From: Bacteroidota bacterium
GTDB lineage: Bacteria > Bacteroidota > Bacteroidia > B-17B0 > Aurantibacillaceae
DNA: 64,000 nucleotides
Direction of reading: 5' to 3'
Assembly: GCA_020162035.1 (NCBI GenBank)
Contig: JAIUNM010000006.1
Location: 1 to 64,000, forward strand
Shown: one piece after another, positions 45,476 through 55,387 of the stretch
How the letters are laid out: each line of letters begins with the position of its first letter
Numbering within the stretch: the stretch's first letter is position 1
The notes under the pieces: model-generated
Databases searched by the model: none
What the model was told of the DNA's origin: nothing
Seen by the model: the letters and a program-made list of their open reading frames with translations, nothing else
Translations under genes and position numbers: made by a program

Positions 45476-48010
45476 TTATTTTAAATATTTATCAATATAC
45501 TTTTTTGTTGGCATTAATGCCGTTTGAATACGTTTAGCGTAGTTTATAGAATCAATAATGTTTTTTTGTTTTTCTTCTATTAATTTTTTTTGAGCAACAA
45601 TTTCGTTATTAAACAGTTCAACTTTTTCTTTTTCATCTCGTAATTCTTTTGTTCTAATATTCACTATTTGTTCTAATCTAATTCTATCCTGTACAAGTTT
45701 TTTAGTTTTGTGTTTATTATATGCTATTATTAAAAGAGTTAATGTAATTATAACCGAAGCATAAAATGTTTTTGTATTATACCATGGCGGACTAATTACA
45801 AATTCATAAAATACAGGTTCTTTATTCCAAACACCATCGCTGTTGGTTGCCTGCAAAGCAAAAGTATAACTGCCTGGTGGAATTGAAGGATAGGTAATTT
45901 TATTGTCTTTAATGGGTTGAGACCAAGCATCATCTAAACCTATAACTTTATATTTATATTGTACTTTTTCTGGTGCAGTTAAACTAATACCAATAAAATT
46001 AAAGGTTATATTATTTTTGTTATGTGGTAATATTAAATTTTTAGGCAAATTATTTAAGCTATCCATTTCAGAATATTTAAATATATCTTCTGAGCCATTA
46101 AATAATGAAACTGAGTTTATTAAAATTGTTGCAGGTACGGTGTTAGGCACATCAAATTTTGGATTATAAATTTGTAAACCATTAATGCCACCGATATATA
46201 CAACCCCACTATCTGTAATAAAACAACTGTTTACATTAGTTTCTTCGCTTAATAAACCATCTTCTTTTTTAAATTGTTTAATTGTATTTTTATTATTGTA
46301 ATAATCATCTAAATTAATTTTGTAAAAGCCGTTGTTGGTGCCTACATAAATTAAATGCTTGTGTTTTTTTACAAAATTTACATAACCAAAACTTTCGTTG
46401 TTTTGATTTAAAACTGGACTAATTTTTTCATTTTGTTTTATGTAGAGTCCTGTTTCAGAACCAACCCATAAATTATCTTTAAAATCAACTTCAACAGAGT
46501 TTATTTGTTCTTTTAAATTTTTGTATAGCTTTGTTTTATTTTGATAATATTTTACTAATCCAAAATTAGTTGCAAAATACATTTCACCTAAATTATTTTG
46601 AGTAATTGATATAACAAAAATTTGTGAGTTTAATAGATCGTTTATTTCACTAAAAATATTTTTAATTACTATACTTTTATTTTCTACGATTCCAACTCCA
46701 TTACTAGTTCCAGCCCATAATATATTGTTATTATCTTCAAAAAAACATAGAGTATAATAATTAGAGATAGAATATGAGTCCCCAATTATTGTTTTACATG
46801 TAATTCCAGACGCTGTCCCGAAGAAAATAGACTTATTTTTTGACTGATAGATTGACAAAACTTCATCATCAATAATGTAATGACTTTCTTTTGAAATTTT
46901 ATTATAATATTCAATTTCATTTTTTTGATTAATATTAGTTACACCTGAGTTTCGAGATGCAATCCAGAGTTGATTTTTTGAATCTATTAAAGTGTTATTA
47001 ATGTATTCTTCTTTTATCCCGTTTAGTTTAGTATAGTACAAAAATCTATCATTTTTATATTTATAAAGACCTTTGCCGTCACTGCCAAACCAAAGATTAT
47101 TTTCTTTGTCGTGTAAACTAAAAAATATAGAGTTTTTTGTAAAACCTGAATTTTGATTAAAAACTTTTTGAATTAAATTACTTTTATAATTATACACCAA
47201 TGCTCCTTGCCCAAAGGTGCTTAGTAAAAATTCATAATTATTTAATTTATTAATGTGATAAAATCCAACATTAATATGACCTTTAAATGTTTCGGATATT
47301 TTATTTGTTTTGTAATTTAATTTATATAAACCCTCATTTGTACCAACCAATATTAAACTATCGTCAATAAATTCCGAACATAAAATTACATTTGGCGTTA
47401 CATTTAAAAAATTTTTATACCAATTTGCTTTTTTGTTTTGAATTAAACAGAATCCATTATTTATAGTAGAAAAAGCTAACTTATTATTTAATACGGATAT
47501 TTTATAAATAGAACTTTTGTCTAATGTTGTGTCTAATTTTATTTTAAATGATTTTGATTTAAAGTATCCATATAATCCATTTTCTGTTGCAATTAATAGC
47601 GTATCTTTTAAAAACTTTAAATCATAACACAATAAAAACTTACCTTTTTCTATTATTTCAATGTTTTTAAAGGTTTTACCGTTAAATATTGCAATACCGT
47701 TATTTGTAGACAAATAAATTGTATTATTTTTTTCTAAAATTGAACTTACGTAATTACCGTTTAGTCCATTTTGTTTATTGAATTTATAAAAAGTTTTACC
47801 ATTAAACATATTTGCCCCACCACTATTTGTGCCACACCAAATTCTGTTTTTAGAGTCCTGAAAAACACATAGAACTTGAGATTGACTTAAACCATCTTCA
47901 ACCGAATAATTTTTAAATGCATAGGTTTGTGCGATATACTTTAAACTAAAAAGTATAAAAAATAAAAATATGAATTTGACTTTATGTAAATATCTTAAAG
48001 CGTAAACCAA
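45476..48010 (-). CDS. Two-component-propeller sensor protein that ends before its output domain
   Basis: 844 aa. Signal peptide, then a ring of regulatory propeller repeats (about 30-620: QSQVLCVFQDSKNRIWCGTNSGG, LWFGSDGKGLYKYKN), a Y_Y_Y domain (VQYKYKVIGLDDAWSQ.., about 690-750), a membrane helix (about 757-775) and a coiled coil. It stops at IDSINYAKRIQTALMPTKKY..LK. In related Bacteroidota proteins this very segment leads into a SpoIIE/PP2C serine phosphatase, and here a TAA follows. Only 37 bases separate it from the convergent priA gene, so the phosphatase is missing, not shifted. It may be a truncated sensor or may signal by contact. Confidence 0.85.
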   Translation of the reverse strand: MVYALRYLHKVKFIFLFFILFSLKYIAQTYAFKNYSVEDGLSQSQVLCVFQDSKNRIWCGTNSGGANMFNGKTFYKFNKQNGLNGNYVSSILEKNNTIYLSTNNGIAIFNGKTFKNIEIIEKGKFLLCYDLKFLKDTLLIATENGLYGYFKSKSFKIKLDTTLDKSSIYKISVLNNKLAFSTINNGFCLIQNKKANWYKNFLNVTPNVILCSEFIDDSLILVGTNEGLYKLNYKTNKISETFKGHINVGFYHINKLNNYEFLLSTFGQGALVYNYKSNLIQKVFNQNSGFTKNSIFFSLHDKENNLWFGSDGKGLYKYKNDRFLYYTKLNGIKEEYINNTLIDSKNQLWIASRNSGVTNINQKNEIEYYNKISKESHYIIDDEVLSIYQSKNKSIFFGTASGITCKTIIGDSYSISNYYTLCFFEDNNNILWAGTSNGVGIVENKSIVIKNIFSEINDLLNSQIFVISITQNNLGEMYFATNFGLVKYYQNKTKLYKNLKEQINSVEVDFKDNLWVGSETGLYIKQNEKISPVLNQNNESFGYVNFVKKHKHLIYVGTNNGFYKINLDDYYNNKNTIKQFKKEDGLLSEETNVNSCFITDSGVVYIGGINGLQIYNPKFDVPNTVPATILINSVSLFNGSEDIFKYSEMDSLNNLPKNLILPHNKNNITFNFIGISLTAPEKVQYKYKVIGLDDAWSQPIKDNKITYPSIPPGSYTFALQATNSDGVWNKEPVFYEFVISPPWYNTKTFYASVIITLTLLIIAYNKHKTKKLVQDRIRLEQIVNIRTKELRDEKEKVELFNNEIVAQKKLIEEKQKNIIDSINYAKRIQTALMPTKKYIDKYLK

Positions 48011-48015
48011 AAATA

Positions 48016-50601
48016 CTATTCAATTACAATTTTAATTGATTTTGAATAATTTTCAATTTTATATTTAATAAAATATACACCACTTAGCCAATTAGTTGTA
48101 TTAACAACAAATTCTTTTTGTTCGCCCACTTGTACGCTATTTGTATAAAGGTTTTGACCCCAAATATTAGATACACTAAACATAATGTTGTTTTCTTGCT
48201 TTGTTTCAATAACTATTTTTAAATAGTCTTTTGCAGGATTAGGATATGTTTTAATTACTAAACCTTCAAAATTAATTTTTTGCATACCCACCGTGTTAGT
48301 TGGGTTTATTTTAGCAGAGTCAACCACAAAATCTAAACCTGTTGCAATTGTATTGGTGCCTGTAATTATTCTTCTATATGTGCCATTAGTATCTAAACCA
48401 GGTATATCTACAATAACAAAATATTCTTCATTGCTTGCATTTAAAGGTAATCCAGATAAAGTATATGTGCCGTTTGGTTGCGTGCGGCCTTGAGCAACAA
48501 TATCACCCCCAGGGTTACGCCCTCCTTTAACTAAAACTCCTTTTATTGGTCCGCCTGGCACCATTGTACCTTTTGAACCATAACCAATACCTTCGGTAAT
48601 TTTACCAGTTAAAACGCCTGGACCCCCACCAAGATTTGTAATTGGTAATACAGAAATAGTTTGATTTGAGCTTGCTATACAACCATGTATAACATTAGTT
48701 GCTGTTTTCCAATTAACAGCAGAATAGCCATAAGTTGGTTGTAAAGTATTACTAACTGGTATAGCAAGTAAAATATAAGTATCAGTTGGTATAGAATTAA
48801 ATGTTACCTGCCCAACGCCATTAATTATTTCAGTAGAAATGGAATCAAACTTTGTTAATATAGGTTCGTAACGGTAAAGCGTAACACTGCCAGATACAGG
48901 AGCTAAACTATGGTGCACCGTTGCACTAATAAATTTACTAGAGTTTACATTTATTGAGATTGTATTTGTATGGTTACAACCTAAAGCATCGGTAACGCTA
49001 AAACTATAGCTATATGCCCCATTTGTAATTGTTGTTACTGCTAAATTTTGTGTAGATGCAACTGTTGTGGTTGGAGCGGGATTGTACTTAGTCCATGAAT
49101 AAACATTGGGTGTTGTTGCGCCACTTATGTTTGCGCTTATGTTAAAAGGTGAAGATTCGCAAATGGTTGGAGGTGCGGTTAAAGTTGATGAAATAACATT
49201 AGCATTAACAACATATTTTATTGTGTCTTTAATCGTTCCTGTAATTGCAATTAAACCAATTGTATTTGAACCAGCTGTACTAAAGTTTGTTGTAAACGTA
49301 TTACCAGTACCTAAAAAGTAATTCCCGTTTTTAAACCAACGAACACTATCTGCTTCGGTACTTGTGTTAGTTAATGTGTACGTCTTACCAAAACAATATG
49401 CACTTGCTGTTGGGGTATATTGTGCTGTTGGATATTTTAATCTATAAATTCTTGTACCAGTAATTTCTGGTGTCATTGATGTATCAACATCTCCAACAAC
49501 AAATAAACTATTGCTATGCGCAGCTAACCTAAAGCTCTCGCCAATGTTATAATGATTCCCAAGCGTATCTCTTCCTAAGGTAAAGCTACCATTGCTTATG
49601 TAGCCTACACCTGGTCGTTCGCCATATTCTATCCCCCCAGATTTGTTTTTAATAACACACCATAATTTGTTTTTGAATTTTAACATATCAACAACTTTTC
49701 CTATTGAGATTAATGAACCAGAAGTTACGGCTGTGTAACTAACCCCATCGTTAGTTTTATAAATATCATAATAACCTTCAGTTTGAGACAGAGATAAATA
49801 CAAATCTCCATTTAATGTGTCCATATCTGAAATAAACCTATCGCCAAAGCCTGATAAATAAGTTGATGTAAAAGGATTAATTGTAAATGTGGTTAAATTA
49901 TTATCACCAACATATAATACACCTTCTGCAAAGCCACTGTAAATAGCGGATAAAAATAATTTATTTTTATAAACGATTGATTTAATTATACTATTTGCAG
50001 TAAAGCTTGCGCCAGCAGTCAAAATACCTGTTTGGTTATAGTGTTTTCTATAAACCTTATATGAACCAGACCCTGAATATTCAAATGCAGCTAACGAATC
50101 GTTATTTGTTGTTGGGCTATAAAAAGCTAAATGACCATAACCAAATTGCATAAAAGGGGTTGTGGTGTGTGTTTCAACACTTATGTTTCCGGTTTGCGAA
50201 TTGTATTTATATAAATTTTTGTATGATGTTATTCCAAATTCTGGATTTCTACAAGAAAAATAGGTGTAATTTAAGCCTGGCGTATTTGTTTGCGCGGTAG
50301 CCATTGATGTAAACCCACTATCAATAGGAGAAATAGCATAAGGCACATCTGTAATGCTGTTTGTTGAGGCGTTATATGAACGAACAAAGGAAGTTTTGTA
50401 TGGAGAAGCATAATAATTATTAACAGTATCTTGAAACATTAAAAAACCTGTATTTGTAGGTAATGTACCATAAATATTACTTATTTTGTTAGTTACAGCT
50501 GTTGTAAAACTATACACTTGAGGCCATTTATCATAAATAAGCTGAGCAGTATTAATTTTAGATACTAAAAACAATATTAGTAATAGTGTAATTTTTTTCA
50601 T
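48016..50601 (-). CDS. Type IX-secreted protein with type A sorting domain
   Basis: 861 aa. Signal peptide (MKKITLLLILFLVSKINTAQ), a roughly 390-residue beta-rich region with no recognised family (apparently a propeller of FDP- and SGS-type strands), a PKD/Ig-like region (AYCFGKTYTLTNTSTEADSVRWF, TICESSPFNISANISGA), a carboxypeptidase-regulatory-like domain (GPIKGVLVKGGRNPGGDIVAQGRTQPNG..) and the C-terminal type IX sorting domain (IKTYPNPAKDYLKI...WLSGVYFIKYKIE). It should be secreted and may be attached to the surface. Five bases upstream of the propeller-sensor gene, so the two are probably cotranscribed. Confidence 0.9.
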   Translation of the reverse strand: MKKITLLLILFLVSKINTAQLIYDKWPQVYSFTTAVTNKISNIYGTLPTNTGFLMFQDTVNNYYASPYKTSFVRSYNASTNSITDVPYAISPIDSGFTSMATAQTNTPGLNYTYFSCRNPEFGITSYKNLYKYNSQTGNISVETHTTTPFMQFGYGHLAFYSPTTNNDSLAAFEYSGSGSYKVYRKHYNQTGILTAGASFTANSIIKSIVYKNKLFLSAIYSGFAEGVLYVGDNNLTTFTINPFTSTYLSGFGDRFISDMDTLNGDLYLSLSQTEGYYDIYKTNDGVSYTAVTSGSLISIGKVVDMLKFKNKLWCVIKNKSGGIEYGERPGVGYISNGSFTLGRDTLGNHYNIGESFRLAAHSNSLFVVGDVDTSMTPEITGTRIYRLKYPTAQYTPTASAYCFGKTYTLTNTSTEADSVRWFKNGNYFLGTGNTFTTNFSTAGSNTIGLIAITGTIKDTIKYVVNANVISSTLTAPPTICESSPFNISANISGATTPNVYSWTKYNPAPTTTVASTQNLAVTTITNGAYSYSFSVTDALGCNHTNTISINVNSSKFISATVHHSLAPVSGSVTLYRYEPILTKFDSISTEIINGVGQVTFNSIPTDTYILLAIPVSNTLQPTYGYSAVNWKTATNVIHGCIASSNQTISVLPITNLGGGPGVLTGKITEGIGYGSKGTMVPGGPIKGVLVKGGRNPGGDIVAQGRTQPNGTYTLSGLPLNASNEEYFVIVDIPGLDTNGTYRRIITGTNTIATGLDFVVDSAKINPTNTVGMQKINFEGLVIKTYPNPAKDYLKIVIETKQENNIMFSVSNIWGQNLYTNSVQVGEQKEFVVNTTNWLSGVYFIKYKIENYSKSIKIVIE

Positions 50602-50702
50602 CTCTCTTTTATTATTTATATAAGTTTAATATTTATTATAATTCTTTTATTTATTATTTTCTCAAATGCTGTAATTATTTTAGGAACGGTAAAATTATTA
50701 TT

Positions 50703-51962
50703 TTAAAGTCCTAATAAAACCTCTTCGGGTAGTTTTCCGCCAAATAACATTCTGTTAGGGTTTTCTAACATTTCTTTTACTTTAACTAAAAAACCAACAC
50801 TTTCTCTACCGTCAATTATTCTATGGTCGTAACTCAAAGCAACATACATCATTGGTCTTATTACCACTTGCCCATTAATTGCCATTGGTCGTTCAACAAC
50901 GTTGTGCATTCCTAAAATAGCGCTTTGTGGCGGATTAATAATTGGTGTACTCATCATACTGCCAAATACACCACCGTTTGTAATAGTAAATGTACCGCCT
51001 TCCATATCAGGAATGGATAATTTACCATCGCGTGCTTTTATGGCTAAATCTTTAATTCCTTTTTCAATTTCTGCTAAGCTCATTAATTCAGCATTTCTTA
51101 AAACAGGAACCATTAAGCCTTTTGGCGCGCTAACAGCTATGCCAATATCACAATATTTATTGTAAACTATTTCTTCGCCATCAATCATTGCATTAACAGC
51201 AGGGAAATGGTAAAGTGCTTCTGTAACGGCTTTAGTAAAGAAACTCATAAAGCCCACATTAGTACCATAGACTTCTTTAAATTTATCTTTGTATTTAGCT
51301 CGTATTTCATAAATACCTGTCATGTCAACTTCATTAAAAGTAGTTAACATGGCTGTTTCGTTTTTAACAGAAACTAAACGTTTTGCAACAGTTTTTCGAA
51401 GCGATGTCATTTTACTTCTGTCTTTATCTCTTCCGCCTTTCCAGGTATTACTTAAAACTTGTTGAACATTAGGTAAACCATTTGATAAAGCACTTAAAAC
51501 ATCTTGTTTTGTTATTCTACCATCTTTTCCTGTTCCACTAATTTGATTAGTAGATACATTATTTTCTGCCATTAATTTTGCAGCAGCAATACTTGGTGTG
51601 CCTGTTGCATAAGTTGCATTAGATTTATTTGCTATGGAAGTATTTCCTGCAGATTCTTTTTTAGGCTCTTCTTTTTTAACTTCTGTTTTTGGTGTTTCAA
51701 TTTTTGCTTTTGCTTCAGGTTTTACCGATGTATCTATTTTAACAACTACTTGACCAACTTTAACAGTATCTCCCTCTGCAGCTAATACTTCAATTTTACC
51801 ACTCTCTTCGGCATTTAATGTTAATGTTGCTTTATCTGAATCTATTTCTGCTAACACGTCATCTTTTTCAACAACATCACCTGTGTTTTTTACCCATCGT
51901 GCTATTACTACTTCTGTAATTGACTCTCCAGGGCTTGGTACTTTTAATTCTACTATGGCCAT
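50703..51962 (-). CDS. sucB: Dihydrolipoyllysine succinyltransferase (2-oxoglutarate dehydrogenase E2)
   Basis: 419 aa. Lipoyl domain with the modified Lys44 in [11 protein letters not shown], an Ala/Lys/Pro-rich linker, a peripheral subunit-binding domain ([30 protein letters not shown], about 120-160) and the acyltransferase core with [11 protein letters not shown] near the C-terminus (catalytic His). It makes succinyl-CoA. The partner E1 gene sucA lies upstream in the same direction, but two other genes (hepT and mntA) separate them. The gap from hepT is five bases, so sucB is read from the same transcript. Confidence 0.96.
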   Translation of the reverse strand: MAIVELKVPSPGESITEVVIARWVKNTGDVVEKDDVLAEIDSDKATLTLNAEESGKIEVLAAEGDTVKVGQVVVKIDTSVKPEAKAKIETPKTEVKKEEPKKESAGNTSIANKSNATYATGTPSIAAAKLMAENNVSTNQISGTGKDGRITKQDVLSALSNGLPNVQQVLSNTWKGGRDKDRSKMTSLRKTVAKRLVSVKNETAMLTTFNEVDMTGIYEIRAKYKDKFKEVYGTNVGFMSFFTKAVTEALYHFPAVNAMIDGEEIVYNKYCDIGIAVSAPKGLMVPVLRNAELMSLAEIEKGIKDLAIKARDGKLSIPDMEGGTFTITNGGVFGSMMSTPIINPPQSAILGMHNVVERPMAINGQVVIRPMMYVALSYDHRIIDGRESVGFLVKVKEMLENPNRMLFGGKLPEEVLLGL

Positions 51963-51967
51963 AAAAT

Positions 51968-52315
51968 TTAATTTTTATTATATTGTATAATTATTTGATT
52001 TATTTTTTGTTTTAGTTCAGGAATATTTAGTTGTATAATTCCCCATAAAGATTTTAAATCTACTCCTTCGTAATTATGAATTAACACATCTCTTAAACCT
52101 GCAATTTTTTTCCATTCTATTTCAGGGAATTTATTTTTAGTTTCATTCGAAATTTTTTTAGTTGCTTCACCAATTACTTCAAGCATTCTAATACAAGCGT
52201 TAAAAGTTATTTTACTTTTAATAAATTCTACTTCTGTGTAGTTTTTACAAAAATCTTCAATATCATTAATACAGTCTAAAATATGATTTAAATATGTTAA
52301 ATCCTTATTAAGCAT
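51968..52315 (-). CDS. hepT: HEPN toxin of a HepT-MntA toxin-antitoxin pair
   Basis: 115 aa DUF86/HepT protein. The RNase active site Rx4HxY is present (Arg75, His80, Tyr82 in [12 protein letters not shown]), in the usual place near the last third. HepT toxins cut RNA (some target tRNA) and are silenced when the partner MntA attaches AMP to the HEPN tyrosine. It overlaps mntA by eight bases and is five bases from sucB. Activity in this organism is inferred. Confidence 0.9.
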   Translation of the reverse strand: MLNKDLTYLNHILDCINDIEDFCKNYTEVEFIKSKITFNACIRMLEVIGEATKKISNETKNKFPEIEWKKIAGLRDVLIHNYEGVDLKSLWGIIQLNIPELKQKINQIIIQYNKN

Positions 52316-52595
52316 TAAATAATATTTTTAAGTCGTTGTTTATACTTTGAACAAAATGTCTATTAAGGAATTGACGAGAAACTAAATCTACATTTTTATT
52401 TAATTTATTTTTTAAAAGCTCTTTAATATCCATTAAATCAAATAATGTGTAGTCGCTTTTAAAATCATAAAGAATATCTATATCGCTATTTTCTGCTTCT
52501 TCGTTTCTTGCATAAGATCCAAACAATCCAATAAAAACAGGATTATATGGTTTAAGTGTATCTATTATAATATTTTTTTCTGTATTACTAATCAT
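52308..52595 (-). CDS. mntA: MntA-type minimal nucleotidyltransferase antitoxin
   Basis: 95 aa. The nucleotidyltransferase signature GSx10DxD is complete (GSYAR at 26-30, Asp38 and Asp40), with the third acidic residue at Asp70 (NVDLVS). In studied pairs MntA adenylylates HepT. The ATG follows the sucA stop with no spacer (TAAATG), an arrangement suited to translational coupling. Partner HepT overlaps by eight bases, as in classical two-gene modules. Confidence 0.9.
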   Translation of the reverse strand: MISNTEKNIIIDTLKPYNPVFIGLFGSYARNEEAENSDIDILYDFKSDYTLFDLMDIKELLKNKLNKNVDLVSRQFLNRHFVQSINNDLKILFNA

Positions 52596-55322
52596 TTAAT
52601 TAACTGTAACCTTTGAAAATAAAACACTCATTATTTGTTCGTTTTCTGCATTATGTCGTTTTGCAAAACCAGTTGCAGGGCTTGCGGCTTCTTCTCTTCC
52701 AACATATTTTAAATTTAAGTTACGTAAATGTTTATCAACAAATCGCCACGGGCCCATGTTTTCAGGCTCTTCTTGAACAAATAAAAATTCTTTAGCTTTA
52801 GAGTATTTACCTAAAATTTCAGCAACTTGTTTTTGCGGAAATGGATATAACTGTTCTAACCTAACAAAAGCAATATCGTTTACTCCTTCTTTTTCTCTAC
52901 GTTCAATTAAATCATAATAAATTTTACCGCTACAAAATGCAACACGTGTTACTTTTTTAGCATCTATTAATTTATCATCTATAACTTCATTAAAATTATT
53001 TTCAGTAAAATCGGTTAATTTACTTACACATGTTGGATAGCGTAATAATTTTTTTGGAGTAAAACAAACTAAAGGTTTTCTAAAATCTCGTTTTAATTGA
53101 CGGCGTAAAGCGTGAAATTGTTGTGCGGGAGTTGTTGTGTTTACAATTTGAATATTGTTTTCGGCACATGCTTGTAAAAAACGTTCCATTCGTGCGCTTG
53201 AATGTTCAGGGCCTTGTCCTTCGTAACCATGCGGAAGCAATACAACTAAGCCATTCATTCTTCTCCATTTATATTCTGCACTTGTAATATACTGGTCAAT
53301 TATAATTTGTGCGCCGTTAAAAAAGTCGCCAAATTGTGCTTCCCAAATGGTTAAATCGTTTGGTGCCGCAAAAGCATAACCATATTCAAAACCTAGTACA
53401 CCATATTCACTTAAGTGTGAGTTATAAATGCTTAATTTTCCTTTTGCACCAAAGTTATTTAATGGTGTATATTCTTCTTCGCTATCTTCTATTTTTACTA
53501 CAGCGTGTCTGTGACTAAAAGTTCCGCGCTCTACATCTTGCCCACTAAAGCGAACATCGTTCCCTTCGTTCATTAAAGTTGCATAAGCCATTAATTCACC
53601 CATTGCCCAATCGTAATTGTCGTTGGTTATCATGGCCTTTCTATCATCAAATAATTTCTGAATTTTATTAAAGAATTTTTTATCCTTTGGTAATTCTACG
53701 GTTTTGTTGGCTATTTCTAAAAATGTTTTTTTATCAACTTGTGTTTTTGGAGAAGCTTCAAAATCTTTGTCTGTAGCCATTTTTAAGCCTTTCCAATTTC
53801 CTTCTAAAAACGAAGTGATTTTAGCTTTTTCAGTTTTTTTAGCTTCATCTAAATTTACATCTAACTCCGCTTTAAATGCAGTTTCAATAACTTTAGCCTC
53901 GTTAGCTAAATCAGAATTTTCTGCAGTTAATTTTTTCACATAAATATCTTTAGGGTTTGGGTGCGAAGCAATTGCTTTATAAAGTAACGGTTGTGTAAAA
54001 CGTGGCTCGTCCCCTTCGTTATGGCCATATTTTCTGTAACATAAAATATCTATAAATACATCTCGCTTAAATGTTTGTCGGAAATCCATTGCCAATTTAG
54101 AAACAAAACACAAAGCCTCAACATCGTCTCCATTAACATGAAAAACAGGGCTAAGAACTACTTTTGCAATATCTGTACAGTAAGTAGATGAGCGCGCATC
54201 TAAAAAATTAGTTGTAAAACCTACTTGGTTATTTATAACATAATGTATAGTTCCGCCAGTTTTATATCCATCTAACTGGCTCATTTGTAACACCTCATAA
54301 ACTATACCTTGTCCAGCTACAGCCGCATCGCCATGAATTGCAATTGCGCAAGCTTTACCATTATCTCCTTTGTGTTGATTATCAATTTTTGCTCTAATAA
54401 TACCTTGTACAACAGGAGCTACAGTTTCTAAATGCGATGGATTTGGGGTTAAACTTATGTGTACTTTTTTTCCATCATCACTAATTTGGTCAGATGAATA
54501 ACCCATATGGTATTTAACATCACCATCAAATAATGAATCTTCGCTAGGTCGCCCTTCAAACTCTGTAAAAACATCTTTATATGTTTTATTCATAATGTTT
54601 GTAAGAACGTTTAATCTTCCGCGATGAGCCATGCCAATTACATAATCTTCTACACCAACATTTGCGCCATGTTCCATTAAAGAGTTCATTGCAGGAATAA
54701 TAGATTCGCCCCCTTCTAACGAAAAACGTTTTTGCCCAACAAACTTTGTGTGTAAATAATTTTCAAAAACAACGGCCTGTGTTAGTTTTTTTAAAATAGT
54801 TTTTTTCTCAGCAGAGGTATAGTTAGGTGTGTTTTTGTTTTTTTCCATGCGTTCTTGTAACCACTTAACTATTTCGGGGTCGCGCATGTATAAATATTCT
54901 ACACCAATACTTTGGCAATAAGTTTGTTCTAAATGAGAAATTATATCTTTAAGTTTAGCATTACCAATACCTATTTCATTACCTGCTTGAAATGAAGTTT
55001 CTAAATCTTTATCGGTTAAGCCAAAATTTTCTAACGCTAATGTTGGATGGTATGTTCTGCGTTGGCGAACAGGGTTAGTTTTTGTAAAAAGATGACCACG
55101 TTGACGATAACCACGAATTAAACTAATAACTTTAAACTCTTTGGCTACATTTTCGGGAATACCACCACCAGGGGCTGTTTCGTAATTGGTTTGTGCAAAT
55201 TCAAACCCTTTAAAAAAATCTTGCCAAGTTTTATCAACTGATTGATTATCTTTTTGATATTGAACAAAGAGTTGTTCAATGGCATTTACATCACTTGTTC
55301 CAACGTAAGAAAATTTGTCCAT
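52596..55322 (-). CDS. sucA: 2-oxoglutarate dehydrogenase E1 component
   Basis: 908 aa thiamine-diphosphate enzyme. Family landmarks: an N-terminal E2-binding helix (NAIEQLFVQYQKDNQSVDKTW), then GMAHRGRLNVLTNIMNK, IHGDAAVAGQGIVYE, HVNGDDVEALCFVSKLAMDFRQ (ThDP-binding), RKYGHNEGDEPRFTQP and QEEPENMGPWRFV. It decarboxylates 2-oxoglutarate and feeds SucB. E3 is not in the window. It is first in the sucA-mntA-hepT-sucB run. Full length and intact. Confidence 0.97.
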   Translation of the reverse strand: MDKFSYVGTSDVNAIEQLFVQYQKDNQSVDKTWQDFFKGFEFAQTNYETAPGGGIPENVAKEFKVISLIRGYRQRGHLFTKTNPVRQRRTYHPTLALENFGLTDKDLETSFQAGNEIGIGNAKLKDIISHLEQTYCQSIGVEYLYMRDPEIVKWLQERMEKNKNTPNYTSAEKKTILKKLTQAVVFENYLHTKFVGQKRFSLEGGESIIPAMNSLMEHGANVGVEDYVIGMAHRGRLNVLTNIMNKTYKDVFTEFEGRPSEDSLFDGDVKYHMGYSSDQISDDGKKVHISLTPNPSHLETVAPVVQGIIRAKIDNQHKGDNGKACAIAIHGDAAVAGQGIVYEVLQMSQLDGYKTGGTIHYVINNQVGFTTNFLDARSSTYCTDIAKVVLSPVFHVNGDDVEALCFVSKLAMDFRQTFKRDVFIDILCYRKYGHNEGDEPRFTQPLLYKAIASHPNPKDIYVKKLTAENSDLANEAKVIETAFKAELDVNLDEAKKTEKAKITSFLEGNWKGLKMATDKDFEASPKTQVDKKTFLEIANKTVELPKDKKFFNKIQKLFDDRKAMITNDNYDWAMGELMAYATLMNEGNDVRFSGQDVERGTFSHRHAVVKIEDSEEEYTPLNNFGAKGKLSIYNSHLSEYGVLGFEYGYAFAAPNDLTIWEAQFGDFFNGAQIIIDQYITSAEYKWRRMNGLVVLLPHGYEGQGPEHSSARMERFLQACAENNIQIVNTTTPAQQFHALRRQLKRDFRKPLVCFTPKKLLRYPTCVSKLTDFTENNFNEVIDDKLIDAKKVTRVAFCSGKIYYDLIERREKEGVNDIAFVRLEQLYPFPQKQVAEILGKYSKAKEFLFVQEEPENMGPWRFVDKHLRNLNLKYVGREEAASPATGFAKRHNAENEQIMSVLFSKVTVN

Positions 55323-55387
55323 TTTAATTGTTTAAAAATAGATTGTAAATTTAACAAAATAAAGGAGAAAAAACACCTAAAAAGGGG

